A DNA stretch of 39,822 nt, from positions 1-39,822 of the forward strand of contig JAFGBG010000118.1 in the NCBI GenBank assembly GCA_016933295.1, written 5' to 3'. Below, piece after piece: positions 1 through 7,143 of the stretch; position 1 is the stretch's first letter, and every line of letters starts with the position of its first letter. The DNA is from Sedimentisphaerales bacterium. Its GTDB lineage: Bacteria; Planctomycetota; Phycisphaerae; Sedimentisphaerales; Anaerobacaceae. Position numbers and translations under genes: made by a program. The notes under the pieces were generated by a model. That model saw only the letters and a program-made list of their open reading frames with translations. It did not search any database and was not told the origin of the DNA.

Positions 1-1
1 A

Positions 2-67
2 AATGTTATTAAAGTTTCTCACGATAAAAAAGTTATTCGCCGCCTGGAAAAACTCCTCGCGGCATAA
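2..67 (+). CDS. C-terminal end of an upstream gene (partial)
   Basis: An open frame enters from the left edge and ends at TAA at 65-67. It reads as a charged, amphipathic tail ending KVIRRLEKLLAA, which looks like a genuine protein C-terminus with normal codon use. Only 21 codons are visible, so no function can be given. It overlaps the last codons of the minus-strand ORF that ends at 19. The odd Arg/Ser-rich tail of that ORF is the antisense of this segment, which favours this frame as coding here. Confidence 0.35.
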   Translation, partial: NVIKVSHDKKVIRRLEKLLAA

Positions 68-483
68 AATCGGTCAGTTTGAGTAATAGTAGATAATGAT
101 TCACAATATAAAATCCATGGATAACGGATTTCAAAATCAATACTTTTGCCTTCATCAATGCTTGTATCTTTTCTCAATACAATTTCACATTCTGTTTTTC
201 GGCTCCATAATATCAATGCCTCAGCACATGTAAATGCATAAAGAATAGATCCAGATATTTCAAAAAGATTTCCTGATTGCTTTTCGCATTCAAACTGAGG
301 AGTCATTTTTTTATCATATTTATGTAAAATTCGATAATAATGATTATAATTAGAATTGGCGAGTTCTTTATATTCTGCCAATGTTCGTGGACACCAAAGC
401 CACTTACCCTCTTTTTTTACAAGTTGCCCTGACTGTTTTAAACGCTCGAATTGTGAAATCCCGTCTTTTTCTTTATCTGGCAT
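19..483 (-). CDS. Hypothetical protein, 154 aa
   Basis: The ORF starts at ATG (481-483 on the plus strand) and carries the N-terminal text MPDKEKDGISQFERLKQSG. The first 140 residues are of mixed composition, with several Trp, Tyr and Cys and no signal peptide or membrane segment. The last ~15 residues (ARSFSRRRITFLS) look unnatural and lie antisense to the end of the plus-strand gene at the left edge, so the gene may have lost its original stop. No family is recognised. The upstream sequence has only a weak Shine-Dalgarno match. It is a single gene convergent with its left neighbour, with ~800 bp of gene-free DNA on the other side. It could be a decaying accessory gene. Confidence 0.45.
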   Translation of the reverse strand: MPDKEKDGISQFERLKQSGQLVKKEGKWLWCPRTLAEYKELANSNYNHYYRILHKYDKKMTPQFECEKQSGNLFEISGSILYAFTCAEALILWSRKTECEIVLRKDTSIDEGKSIDFEIRYPWILYCESLSTITQTDRFYAARSFSRRRITFLS

Positions 484-1253
484 TTTTTTATCTGTCTTTC
501 ATCGGATTGGTACAAACAGGATAACGGACGGTTGTGCATTATCCCGATAGTACCGCTTGGAAGGTGTATAACCTACCTTCCTGATATTTACACTGTTCTA
601 CTCCATTATGACCGAAATCAAATTTTTGTCAAACGCACGTTTTATTTTGCTTATCTGACTGAAGGAAAACAACTGTGTCAGATTAAATTTACTATTTTTC
701 CTGTTATTTGTCAGCAAATAATTTTGGTTGATTTATATGGAAAAAGCGGTTTGTAACAAAAAAATGAATGTTCTTCCTAAACAGATTCTTCGACAGGCTC
801 AGAATAACAAAGTCTAAAATCCGTTTAAAGCTGTGTTTATCTGTGTCTGTTATTAAGAATACAAAATACAGCTTTATTCAATTAGTTGAAGATTGCCACG
901 GCCTGCTTTGCAGACCTCGCAATGACAATAAAAAAGAGTCTGTAATTGCGAGCGGAAGCGAAGCAATCTTCAAACAATACAAATCTTTCTCAGAAGCTCT
1001 AAAAAAACGAAACTTGAAGAAAAAGGAAGCGCTCCGCGAGACTATTTTAACAGATTCCTCGGCTGCGCTCGGAATGACAGTTGGGTTTTGTTACGGGCTC
1101 TAAATATGTCCGATATTGTTTCATAGTATTTTTATTAATGGAAGATTGCCGCGGCTCTTTGGGCCTCGCAATGACAAATTAGATTATTGGAGATTTTCGT
1201 CGCAAGGGGCCTTATTCTCGACAAAATTATTTTAAAAAAGTTATTGTTTTTTC
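484..1253. other. Gene-poor intergenic region carrying repeat copies
   Basis: About 770 bases between the minus-strand hypothetical gene and the arsR promoter. The two ORFs of the track (532-756 and 768-1103) resemble no protein family, lack ribosome binding sites, and the second is made largely of repeat copies. The left part (484-770) is AT-rich with no structure I can name. The right part holds the repeat cluster listed separately. The region looks like decayed intergenic DNA rather than a gene. Confidence 0.6.
782..1176. repeat. Cluster of diverged GATTGC/GCAATGACA-type intergenic repeats
   Basis: Five related short elements occur in 400 bases. They are at 782-809 (GATTCTTCGACAGGCTCAGA), 891-928 (GATTGCCACGG...CCTCGCAATGACAA), 944-970 in reverse orientation (ATTGCGAGCGGAAGCGAAGC), 1052-1079 (GATTCCTCGGCTGCGCTCGG) and 1144-1176 (GATTGCCGCGG...CCTCGCAATGACAA). 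Each has a GATT(G/C)C head, a short stem-loop and a GAATGACA or GCAATGACA tail. This type of dispersed palindromic repeat is common in intergenic DNA of many bacteria. They are irregularly spaced and in both orientations, so this is not a CRISPR. Confidence 0.7.
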
Positions 1254-1283
1254 TTGAACTTTATGTGATTATGTGAGTATATA
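1254..1283 (+). promoter_or_regulatory. Putative promoter of the arsenic operon
   Basis: TTGAAC at 1254-1259 is followed after 18 bases by TATATA at 1278-1283; an alternative -10 TATAAT lies at 1280-1285. The -10 element sits inside the inverted repeat that precedes arsR, the usual geometry for ArsR-family repression. No transcript data are available, so the exact -10 is uncertain. Confidence 0.5.
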
Positions 1284-1291
1284 ATCACATA
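1262..1291. promoter_or_regulatory. Perfect inverted repeat, likely ArsR operator
   Basis: The arms TATGTGATTAT (1262-1272) and ATAATCACATA (1281-1291) are exact reverse complements, 11 bases each, separated by 8 bases. The element overlaps the -10 region and ends 22 bases before the arsR start codon. ArsR/SmtB repressors bind such AT-rich imperfect or perfect dyads, so autoregulation of the operon is the natural reading. Position and symmetry are direct observations; binding is inference. Confidence 0.75.
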
Positions 1292-1313
1292 GTAAATTAC
1301 TGATGGAGGTCGA

Positions 1314-1643
1314 ATGTTAAATAAAGATAAACGATTGTTATTCGAAAAACAGGCGGAAATCGCCAGGGCGATGGCCCATCCCTTGCGTATTGCGATTATT
1401 CATTTTCTTAAAGACGGCGAGCAGTGTGTCTGTGATATCGCCGAAAATGTCGGCTCTGAGCGGTCGAACGTATCGCGGCATCTTTCTGTTATGACCGGCG
1501 CCGGCCTGCTGGAATATCGCAAGGACGGGCTTAAGGTTATTTATAAGCTAAAGTGTATCTGCATCGTGGATTTTTTCTCTTGCGTGACCGACGTTTTGAA
1601 GCGGCAGGCCAAAGACAGTGAAAAACTGCTGAAGGCCCTGTAA
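1314..1643 (+). CDS. arsR: ArsR/SmtB-family metalloregulator
   Basis: A 109-residue winged-helix repressor, the usual size for the family. The sensor motif CVCDIAE at the start of the DNA-binding helix region holds Cys38 and Cys40, matching the As(III) site ELCVCDL of classical ArsR. The recognition segment SERSNVSRHLSVM follows. A second set of cysteines near the C-terminus (Cys81, Cys83, Cys90) could form or extend the metal site, as in ArsR variants that use C-terminal thiols. The ATG is preceded by GGAGG at 1305-1309 and by a perfect operator-like dyad. It opens the arsenic operon and probably represses it until arsenite or methylarsenite binds. Confidence 0.93.
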   Translation: MLNKDKRLLFEKQAEIARAMAHPLRIAIIHFLKDGEQCVCDIAENVGSERSNVSRHLSVMTGAGLLEYRKDGLKVIYKLKCICIVDFFSCVTDVLKRQAKDSEKLLKAL

Positions 1644-1647
1644 GTTG

Positions 1648-1741
1648 AGTGTAAAAGTTAAAAATCAAAAATAAAAATTGTGGAATTCGCCGGAGGCGGA
1701 TGACTTCCTTAATTTTGCATTTTTCACTTTAATTTTTAATT
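1648..1741. repeat. AT-rich imperfect inverted repeat between arsR and the permease gene
   Basis: The arsR-permease gap is filled by a left arm of AAAGTTAAAAATCAAAAATA type, a GC-rich centre (GGAATTCGCCGGAGGCGGAT) and a right arm rich in TTTTTCACTTTAATTTTTAA, which is an imperfect reverse complement of the left arm. This is the build of small palindromic intergenic elements. The permease ATG follows directly with no Shine-Dalgarno sequence, so the element sits in the operon leader for that gene. Confidence 0.55.
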
Positions 1742-1750
1742 TGTTTTGTT

Positions 1751-3079
1751 ATGAACTGGAAAAAGTTAGCAATTATTACGGCGGTATTTATCGGATGTTT
1801 TTATCTGCCGGTGGGGATTGCCCGCTTCGATAATGCGATTACCGAGTCGCTGCATTTGGTTAAATGGTATGCCCGCGAGCATGTTTTATTGTGCTTAGTT
1901 CCGGCGTTTTTTATCGCCGGGGCGATTTCTGTTTTTGTCAGCCAGGCTTCGGTAATGAAATATCTCGGCGCCAAGGCCAACAAGATTCTTGCATACGGCG
2001 TAGCTTCGATATCCGGCAGTATTCTTGCGGTTTGTTCCTGCACGGTTCTGCCGCTGTTTGCCGGTATATATAGGATGGGGGCCGGCCTGGGGCCTGCGAC
2101 GACCTTTCTTTATGCGGGGCCTGCCGTCAACGTGCTTGCGATAATCCTGACCGCCCGTATCCTCGGGCTGGAAATAGGTATCGCTCGTGCGGTCGGGGCG
2201 ATTGTTTTCAGCGTTGTGATCGGGCTTTTGATGCACCTGATTTATCGCAAAGAGGAGATTGAGAAGAACAATATGCAAATGGCCATGCCTGAGATGCAGG
2301 TAAGCAGGCCGTTGTGGAAAAACGCCTTATATTTCGCTTCGATGGTCGGCATTCTCGTATTTGCCAACTGGGCGCGCAGCGGTGACATTCGCGCTGTGTT
2401 TTTATGCTGCCCGGACAGTTTGACCCCTTACAGGGTCGAGGGGACACTTGTTAGCCGCACTGAAGATACGGTAACGATTTTAGATACTTCCGGCAAGACC
2501 AACGAAATACCCGCCGAGCTTCTTCAGGAAATCACCGACCTCAAGAAAAACAGCCTTTACGAGCTGATCTACAAAATTCGCTGGATTCTGGTTCTTGTGC
2601 TTTTAGCCGGTTTTGGTGTGATGGTATTTTCGTGGTTTAATCGCGGCGAAATTTCGCAATGGCTTGGCGCGACGTGGGATTTTGCCTGGCAGATACTGCC
2701 GCTGTTGCTTGCCGGAGTTTTGCTTGCCGGATTTTTACTCGGCCGACCCGATCCCGGGCATCAGGGAGTGATTCCCGCCGAGTGGGTCAATCGTGCGGTC
2801 GGCGGCAATTCCATCTGGTCGAATCTTTTTGCCGCTGTTGCCGGGGCGTTTATGTACTTTGCGACTTTGACGGAGGTTCCCATCTTGCAGGGGCTGATGG
2901 GCGCAGGGATGGGAAAGGGACCTGCGCTGGCGCTGCTTCTTGCCGGGCCTGCGTTGTCTTTGCCGAATATGCTTGTGATTCGCTCGGTGATGGGGACGCA
3001 GAAGACCGTTGTTTTTGTGACGCTTGTTATTGTTATGGCGACGATATCTGGGATGATTTTCGGCGCTTTTTGGGGATAA
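1751..3079 (+). CDS. arsP: ArsP/YraQ-family permease (putative organoarsenical efflux)
   Basis: A 442-residue polytopic membrane protein of the ArsP_1 (DUF318) permease family. The signature run SGSILAVCSCTVLPLFAGIY, followed by a GLGPATTFLYAGPAVN segment, repeats in related form in the second half (GKGPALALLLAGPALSLPN), giving the two-fold internal repeat of the family. Cys residues in CSCT sit within a membrane helix. ArsP members export trivalent methylated and aromatic arsenicals, which fits the ArsM methyltransferase two genes downstream. A polar segment of ~60 residues (about 215-275) between the two halves is likely cytosolic or periplasmic. The ATG at 1751 lacks a clear ribosome binding site. 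The precise substrate is inferred from context. Confidence 0.85.
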   Translation: MNWKKLAIITAVFIGCFYLPVGIARFDNAITESLHLVKWYAREHVLLCLVPAFFIAGAISVFVSQASVMKYLGAKANKILAYGVASISGSILAVCSCTVLPLFAGIYRMGAGLGPATTFLYAGPAVNVLAIILTARILGLEIGIARAVGAIVFSVVIGLLMHLIYRKEEIEKNNMQMAMPEMQVSRPLWKNALYFASMVGILVFANWARSGDIRAVFLCCPDSLTPYRVEGTLVSRTEDTVTILDTSGKTNEIPAELLQEITDLKKNSLYELIYKIRWILVLVLLAGFGVMVFSWFNRGEISQWLGATWDFAWQILPLLLAGVLLAGFLLGRPDPGHQGVIPAEWVNRAVGGNSIWSNLFAAVAGAFMYFATLTEVPILQGLMGAGMGKGPALALLLAGPALSLPNMLVIRSVMGTQKTVVFVTLVIVMATISGMIFGAFWG

Positions 3080-3093
3080 GGAAGGATAAAAAT

Positions 3094-3297
3094 ATGCTTG
3101 ATGAAAAAATACGGGAATTGATTGCGATAGGGGCATCCGTATCGGCGAATTGTCATTCCTGTGTGAAATATCATACTGCACGGGCACGGGAGATGAAAAT
3201 TGACGAGGACGAAATCCGGCAGGCGATTGATGTGGGAAAAATGGTAAGAAAGGGTGCTGCCGGCCAGATGGATAAGTTGATTGAAGAATTATCATAA
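3094..3297 (+). CDS. Small AhpD-like carboxymuconolactone decarboxylase family protein
   Basis: A 67-residue protein starting at ATG 3094 with GGAAGG 11 bases upstream; the longer ORF of the track starts inside the permease gene and its first part is a shadow. The text ELIAIGASVSANCHSCVKYH contains the CxxC (CHSC) plus His of the AhpD/CMD fold, and the rest (DEIRQAIDVGKMVRKGAAGQ) matches the small single-motif CMD proteins. Such proteins act as thiol-disulfide or peroxide-linked redox factors and are often met in arsenic gene clusters. Here it lies 14 bases after the permease and 21 before arsM. A thiol-redox role is family knowledge; the partner is unknown. Confidence 0.85.
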   Translation: MLDEKIRELIAIGASVSANCHSCVKYHTARAREMKIDEDEIRQAIDVGKMVRKGAAGQMDKLIEELS

Positions 3298-3318
3298 TAA
3301 ATTTTAAGGTATCTTATA

Positions 3319-4134
3319 ATGTCCGAATCTAACGAGAAAATCAGAGAGAAGGTTCGTCAGGGATATACGCAGATCGCGCAAGGCGGCACGGGCTGCTGCT
3401 GTGGCTCTTCAACGCCGGACAAACTCGCCGAGGGAATTGGTTATACCAGCGGGGAGCTGGATGTTTTGCCGGACGGGGCTAATATGGGGCTTTCCTGCGG
3501 CAATCCGACGGCCATCGCAAATCTTCGGCCGGGCCAGATTGTTTTGGATTTAGGCAGCGGTGGCGGTTTCGATTGTTTTATTGCCGCTAAAAAAGTCGGC
3601 CCGAACGGTCGTGCTATCGGTGTGGATATGACCGCCGAGATGGTTGGCAAGGCAAGGGCGGGCATCTCGAAATTCACGGAAAAAACGGGGCTGTCCAACG
3701 TCGAGTTTCGTCTCGGTGAAATTGAGCATCTTCCTGCGGCCGATGCGAGTGTCGATGTGGTGATTTCGAATTGCGTGATTAATCTTTCGCCGGACAAGCA
3801 GCAGGTCTGGAACGAGATTGCCCGGGTATTAAAACCGGGCGGTAAGGTGTGCATTTCGGATCTTGCTCTGAAAAAAGTCTTGCCGGAGAATGTCTTAAAA
3901 TCCGCAACGGCACTTGTCGGTTGTATTGCTGGGGCGGTTCTAATAGATACGACCGTGGAGATGGTAAAACAGGCGGGCTTGAGCGGCATTAAGATCGAAG
4001 AGAAATCAAATGCTATCGATTTGATGGTTGATAGTAACGATCCGCTGTATAAAGAAGTATTGGAATCTCTGCCGCAGGGGACACGACCAAGTGACTATGT
4101 CGTGAGTATTAATATAACGGTATATAAGAAATAA
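3319..4134 (+). CDS. arsM: Arsenite S-adenosylmethionine methyltransferase
   Basis: A 271-residue class I SAM-dependent methyltransferase. The SAM motif VLDLGSGGGFD begins near residue 75. The three cysteines that hold As(III) in ArsM enzymes are present: Cys60 in GLSCGNP, Cys152 in SNCVINL and Cys202 in LVGCIAG. An additional N-terminal GCCCGS cluster (Cys26-28) is also present, as in many bacterial ArsM. The enzyme converts arsenite to methylated forms using thiols as reductant. The following post-motif LKPGGKVCISDLAL is typical. It lies between the CMD gene and the ACR3 pump, so its products can be exported by ArsP and unreacted arsenite by ACR3. Confidence 0.95.
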   Translation: MSESNEKIREKVRQGYTQIAQGGTGCCCGSSTPDKLAEGIGYTSGELDVLPDGANMGLSCGNPTAIANLRPGQIVLDLGSGGGFDCFIAAKKVGPNGRAIGVDMTAEMVGKARAGISKFTEKTGLSNVEFRLGEIEHLPAADASVDVVISNCVINLSPDKQQVWNEIARVLKPGGKVCISDLALKKVLPENVLKSATALVGCIAGAVLIDTTVEMVKQAGLSGIKIEEKSNAIDLMVDSNDPLYKEVLESLPQGTRPSDYVVSINITVYKK

Positions 4135-4150
4135 ATTGAATTAGTAATGT

Positions 4151-5410
4151 ATGGAAATTAACGAATCCCACAAGTCAGGCAAAGGGCTTAATATTTTCGA
4201 AAAATATCTGACGGTCTGGGTGGCACTTTGTATTGCCGGCGGAATCGTCCTCGGGAAACTGGTTCCCGGCTTTGCTCGAACACTGGATGGAATTGCTGTT
4301 AATGTCAACGGCGCGCCGGTCGTCTCGATACCCATTGCGGTCTGTTTGTTCTTCATGATGTATCCCATCATGGTAAAAATCGACTTCGCCGAGGTGCTTA
4401 AAGCGGGGAAAAGCATCAAGCCTGTGGGTTTAACTTTGTTTGTGAACTGGGCCGTCAAGCCGTTTACGATGTATGCTATTTCGCTGCTGTTTCTTGGCAC
4501 TTTGTTCTATGGTTTGATAGGGCCAGAAGAGGTTGATTATGTCAAGATGCCGCTCGGGCAAAAACTCGTCGAGGGCGATAAATACGGCGTAGGCAGGGTT
4601 GTATGGTACGATCCCGCCAAGCGGATGGAAGCTCCGAGCGAAGATGCCGGAGCCGTGCTGAGGCTGAAGGTCCCGCTGTGGAAGAGTTATCTGGCTGGGT
4701 GCATCCTGCTGGGTATTGCTCCATGTACGGCGATGGTTCTGGTCTGGGGGTATCTGGCAAAAGGGAACGACGGGCACACACTTGTTATGGTGGCCGTAAA
4801 TTCGCTGACAATGTTGGTGCTATACGGTCCTTTGGGAGGATTTCTGCTCAGAGTCGGCAGGCTGCCGGTGCCCTGGCAGGCGCTGGTGCTGTCTATCGCC
4901 ATTTACGTTGCTCTGCCGCTTGTGGCCGGATATTTTTCCAGGAAGTGGATTATTTCCGTTAAGGGCGAGCGGTGGTTCCGGGAAAAATTCCTGCATTTCC
5001 TGACTCCGGTTACTATTATTGCCCTACTTATCACTCTGGTACTTTTGTTTTCGTTCAAGGGTGAGGTTATTCTGTCCAATCCACTGACTATTCTCTGGAT
5101 AGCGATACCGCTGTTCATTCAGACGAACGTGATTTTCTGGCTCGCTTACGGAGCGGCAAAAATTTTTAAACTGGAATATCGCGATGCGGCTCCTTCTGCT
5201 ATGATAGGAGCGTCCAATCATTTTGAAGTTGCCATCGCCACGGCGACAATGCTGTTCGGTTTATCTTCCGGCGCGGCCCTGGCGACCGTAGTCGGCGTGC
5301 TTATCGAGGTACCGGTGATGCTGATGCTTGTGCGGATATGTTTGAAGACGCGGAATTGGTTTCGAACCGAACCTGTAAAAGTAGAATCGATTGTGAAGGA
5401 GGTATCATGA
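4151..5410 (+). CDS. acr3: ACR3-family arsenite efflux transporter
   Basis: A 419-residue membrane carrier of the BART superfamily. The key helix with the essential cysteine reads [18 protein letters not shown], placing the Cys at residue 192. The late signature [20 protein letters not shown] is also present. It is longer than the usual ~350 residues because of a ~50-residue polar insert (about 125-175, starting [10 protein letters not shown]) before the cysteine helix, and an extra segment near residue 40-60. Such long ACR3 forms occur in several bacterial groups. The start at 4151 follows a non-coding ATG at 4147 in another frame. The stop overlaps the next ATG (ATGA), so the thioredoxin gene is translationally coupled. 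Confidence 0.95.
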   Translation: MEINESHKSGKGLNIFEKYLTVWVALCIAGGIVLGKLVPGFARTLDGIAVNVNGAPVVSIPIAVCLFFMMYPIMVKIDFAEVLKAGKSIKPVGLTLFVNWAVKPFTMYAISLLFLGTLFYGLIGPEEVDYVKMPLGQKLVEGDKYGVGRVVWYDPAKRMEAPSEDAGAVLRLKVPLWKSYLAGCILLGIAPCTAMVLVWGYLAKGNDGHTLVMVAVNSLTMLVLYGPLGGFLLRVGRLPVPWQALVLSIAIYVALPLVAGYFSRKWIISVKGERWFREKFLHFLTPVTIIALLITLVLLFSFKGEVILSNPLTILWIAIPLFIQTNVIFWLAYGAAKIFKLEYRDAAPSAMIGASNHFEVAIATATMLFGLSSGAALATVVGVLIEVPVMLMLVRICLKTRNWFRTEPVKVESIVKEVS

Positions 5411-5640
5411 AAAAGATACAGATTCTTGGAACGGGATGTCCGAAATGTAAAAAATTAGCCGAGAATGTCGAGACAGCGGCAAAAGATTTGGGCGGCGAAT
5501 TCGATATTGAGAAAGTCACCGAGATAAACGAGATTATGAAGTTCGGCGTGATGATGACTCCGGCCCTGGCGATTGACGGCCAGGTCAAAGTCGTCGGTAA
5601 AGTGCCGTCGCCGGATGAAATTAAGTCGATGCTGTCATAA
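5407..5640 (+). CDS. Small thioredoxin-like redox-active disulfide protein (CPKC)
   Basis: A 77-residue minimal thioredoxin fold starting at ATG 5407, overlapping the acr3 stop by four bases and preceded by GGAGGT in the acr3 end. The active site is [10 protein letters not shown] at residues 8-17, and the cis-proline region reads [10 protein letters not shown]. This matches the redox-active disulfide protein 2 (MTH895-type) family, often encoded in ars operons with permeases and CMD proteins. It probably serves as a dithiol donor or arsenic-thiol handler in the cytosol. The ORF in the track starts 23 codons earlier inside acr3; that extension is shadow. Confidence 0.9.
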   Translation: MKKIQILGTGCPKCKKLAENVETAAKDLGGEFDIEKVTEINEIMKFGVMMTPALAIDGQVKVVGKVPSPDEIKSMLS

Positions 5641-5657
5641 TATTGGAGAAAATAACT

Positions 5658-5888
5658 TTGTGTCTGGCAGACTGGAAAAAAGCTTCAGATAAAACAATCG
5701 TATGCTATTGCATGAAAGTTAATAAGCAAGGCATTGTCTCTGCTATTCAGGCCGGCGCCGATAGTATAAAACAAATCCGGCAAATAACCGGAGCATGTAC
5801 TGGAAATCAATGCAAGGAATTAAATCCTGAAGGGCGTTGCTGTCATTTGGATATTGTCGAATTATTAAAGTTTTATGGAAACAATTAG
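5658..5888 (+). CDS. BFD-like [2Fe-2S]-binding protein
   Basis: A short protein with the cysteine pattern CYC...CTGNQC...CC of BFD-type [2Fe-2S] domains (as in the N-terminal part of CopZ-like proteins). The motif VCYCMKV opens the domain and ITGACTGNQCKELNP forms the second cluster ligand pair. No ATG is available. The track starts at TTG 5643, but TTG 5658 is better placed, with GGAG at 5645-5648 nine bases before it, giving 76 residues. It follows the thioredoxin by 17 bases in the same operon. It may pass electrons to the reductive steps of arsenic handling; this is inferred from context. Confidence 0.82.
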   Translation: MCLADWKKASDKTIVCYCMKVNKQGIVSAIQAGADSIKQIRQITGACTGNQCKELNPEGRCCHLDIVELLKFYGNN

Positions 5889-5924
5889 GACACGTCCTGT
5901 GATTGTTGCAGTTAAGGTTGAAAT

Positions 5925-6647
5925 GTGAGACTTATTACAATTAATATTTTGTGTAGTGTATTGCTTTTATCATGTAATGCACCTGTTAAAAGCGTAAAAC
6001 ATATAGATGATAATAGTTCGAGCTGGTATTACCCGGATTGGGCGGCCAATGCTCCATATGCTCCTACTTTTGAAATGCTTGATACCGAAAGCAGCCTCGG
6101 ACCTTATGCAAAACAGACTAAAACAATTACGCTAAAAGATTTGGTAAAGATGCACGGCCACTTATGTGACGGTTTAGTTACTGCTTCCTGTGCTTTGGAG
6201 CTTGGTCTGGATCGCTTATACCCTGATGGTGTTATTGATAGAACGGATACCTGCTGCATAAGTAATAATTCTCCGTGTTTTGGTGATACGGCCGCTTATC
6301 TTACGGGCGGCAGAATAAGATTTGGCACACAAAAAATTGATCCTAACTTGAGTAACGAATTAATAATTTACCGCATGTCGACAAAACAAGCGGTTAAAAT
6401 ATCTCTTAAGGAAGGAGTATTTCCTCCCGAGCTTGCAGAGCTTGAAAAGAAGATAAAATCAGGCGATTTTACTATCGAACAAATGCGACTATGTCAGAAA
6501 CTTGGTTGGGATTTTGCGGAGAGCCTTATTAATAAGTCGCTCGGTGAATCGTTTGTTGTCGAAGATATAGATGATTTAGTTTGGAAATCTGATAACTATA
6601 TTTATCAGGGAAAGAGAAGCGACATAATAAATAAAAATATCAAATAA
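5925..6647 (+). CDS. FmdE-domain lipoprotein
   Basis: A 240-residue protein starting at GTG 5925 (an ATG two bases earlier is out of frame and stops at once). The first 17 residues form a lipoprotein-like signal ending LLLSC, so it is probably membrane anchored outside the cytosol. The central part (about 75-150) is an FmdE domain: KMHGHLCDGLVTASC, then DTCCISNNSPCFGDTAAYL with several Cys and one His able to bind a metal, then GGRIRFG. FmdE was named from formylmethanofuran dehydrogenase subunit E, but stand-alone exported members have no settled role. The position between [2Fe-2S] and DGC proteins in an ars operon suggests metal or metalloid binding; this is inference. Confidence 0.8.
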   Translation: MRLITINILCSVLLLSCNAPVKSVKHIDDNSSSWYYPDWAANAPYAPTFEMLDTESSLGPYAKQTKTITLKDLVKMHGHLCDGLVTASCALELGLDRLYPDGVIDRTDTCCISNNSPCFGDTAAYLTGGRIRFGTQKIDPNLSNELIIYRMSTKQAVKISLKEGVFPPELAELEKKIKSGDFTIEQMRLCQKLGWDFAESLINKSLGESFVVEDIDDLVWKSDNYIYQGKRSDIINKNIK

Positions 6648-6673
6648 GGATTATTAAAGAAAGGTAAAGCATA

Positions 6674-7042
6674 ATGAGTAACGAAAATATATGTTCGGGC
6701 GGACCAAAGCTGATTTTCGCATGTTCAGGTGCGGCCGACGTGGGGGAAATTTCCGACCGTGCGGCGAGAAAGTTAAGCAAAGACGGCGTTGGAGCGATGT
6801 TTTGTCTTGCCGGTATCGGCGGAGAAGTCGAGCCGATTCTGAAAAAAACTCACTCGGCCTCGAAAATTCTGGCGATTGACGGCTGTTCGCTGAATTGTGT
6901 GAAAAGTACTCTCGAACAGGCCGGATTTGAGGAATTCGAATATATTCGTGTCACCGACCTTGGATTGGAAAAGGGCAAAAGTCCGGCCAGTGAAGAAAAT
7001 ATCGCAAAAGTAACCGCCGCGGCGGCAGAGAAGCTTTCTTAG
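6674..7042 (+). CDS. DGC-domain putative zinc-binding protein
   Basis: A 122-residue protein of the DGC family (PF08859). The naming motif IDGCSLNCVKSTLEQAGF is at residues ~73-90, with further cysteines at IFACSGA and MFCLAG near the N-terminus. Four conserved Cys are thought to bind metal. The ATG follows AAAGG at 6660-6664. The gene lies 26 bases downstream of the FmdE lipoprotein and belongs to the same operon. Its biochemical role is not established; metalloid or zinc binding is the family expectation. DGC proteins near thioredoxins and CcdA carriers recur in metal resistance clusters, from general knowledge. Confidence 0.85.
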   Translation: MSNENICSGGPKLIFACSGAADVGEISDRAARKLSKDGVGAMFCLAGIGGEVEPILKKTHSASKILAIDGCSLNCVKSTLEQAGFEEFEYIRVTDLGLEKGKSPASEENIAKVTAAAAEKLS

Positions 7043-7143
7043 AGTAGAAAGACTTGAAATTGTATCTTAAAATATGCCTGTGAACGTTTCCGAGTATCTT
7101 TGCAGGTCGAATATGAAATTATAGAAAGGCAGGTGGCTTGACT

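Noticed and set aside
532-756. 74-codon plus-strand ORF
   Set aside because: No ribosome binding site, no recognisable family and biased composition; sits in decayed intergenic DNA.
768-1103. 111-codon plus-strand ORF
   Set aside because: Composed mainly of translated palindromic repeats (e.g. the ASGSEAIF text), so the frame is accidental.
782-1176. Possible CRISPR array
   Set aside because: Units are diverged, in both orientations and irregularly spaced, with no cas genes nearby.
2659-3093. N-terminal part of the 212-codon ORF ending at 3297
   Set aside because: Out-of-frame shadow of the ArsP gene; only the last 67 codons (from 3094) are the real CMD protein.
5407-5640. Possible arsenate reductase ArsC
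   Set aside because: The CPKC protein has the mini-thioredoxin form without the ArsC signature; no ArsC-type gene was found in the window.
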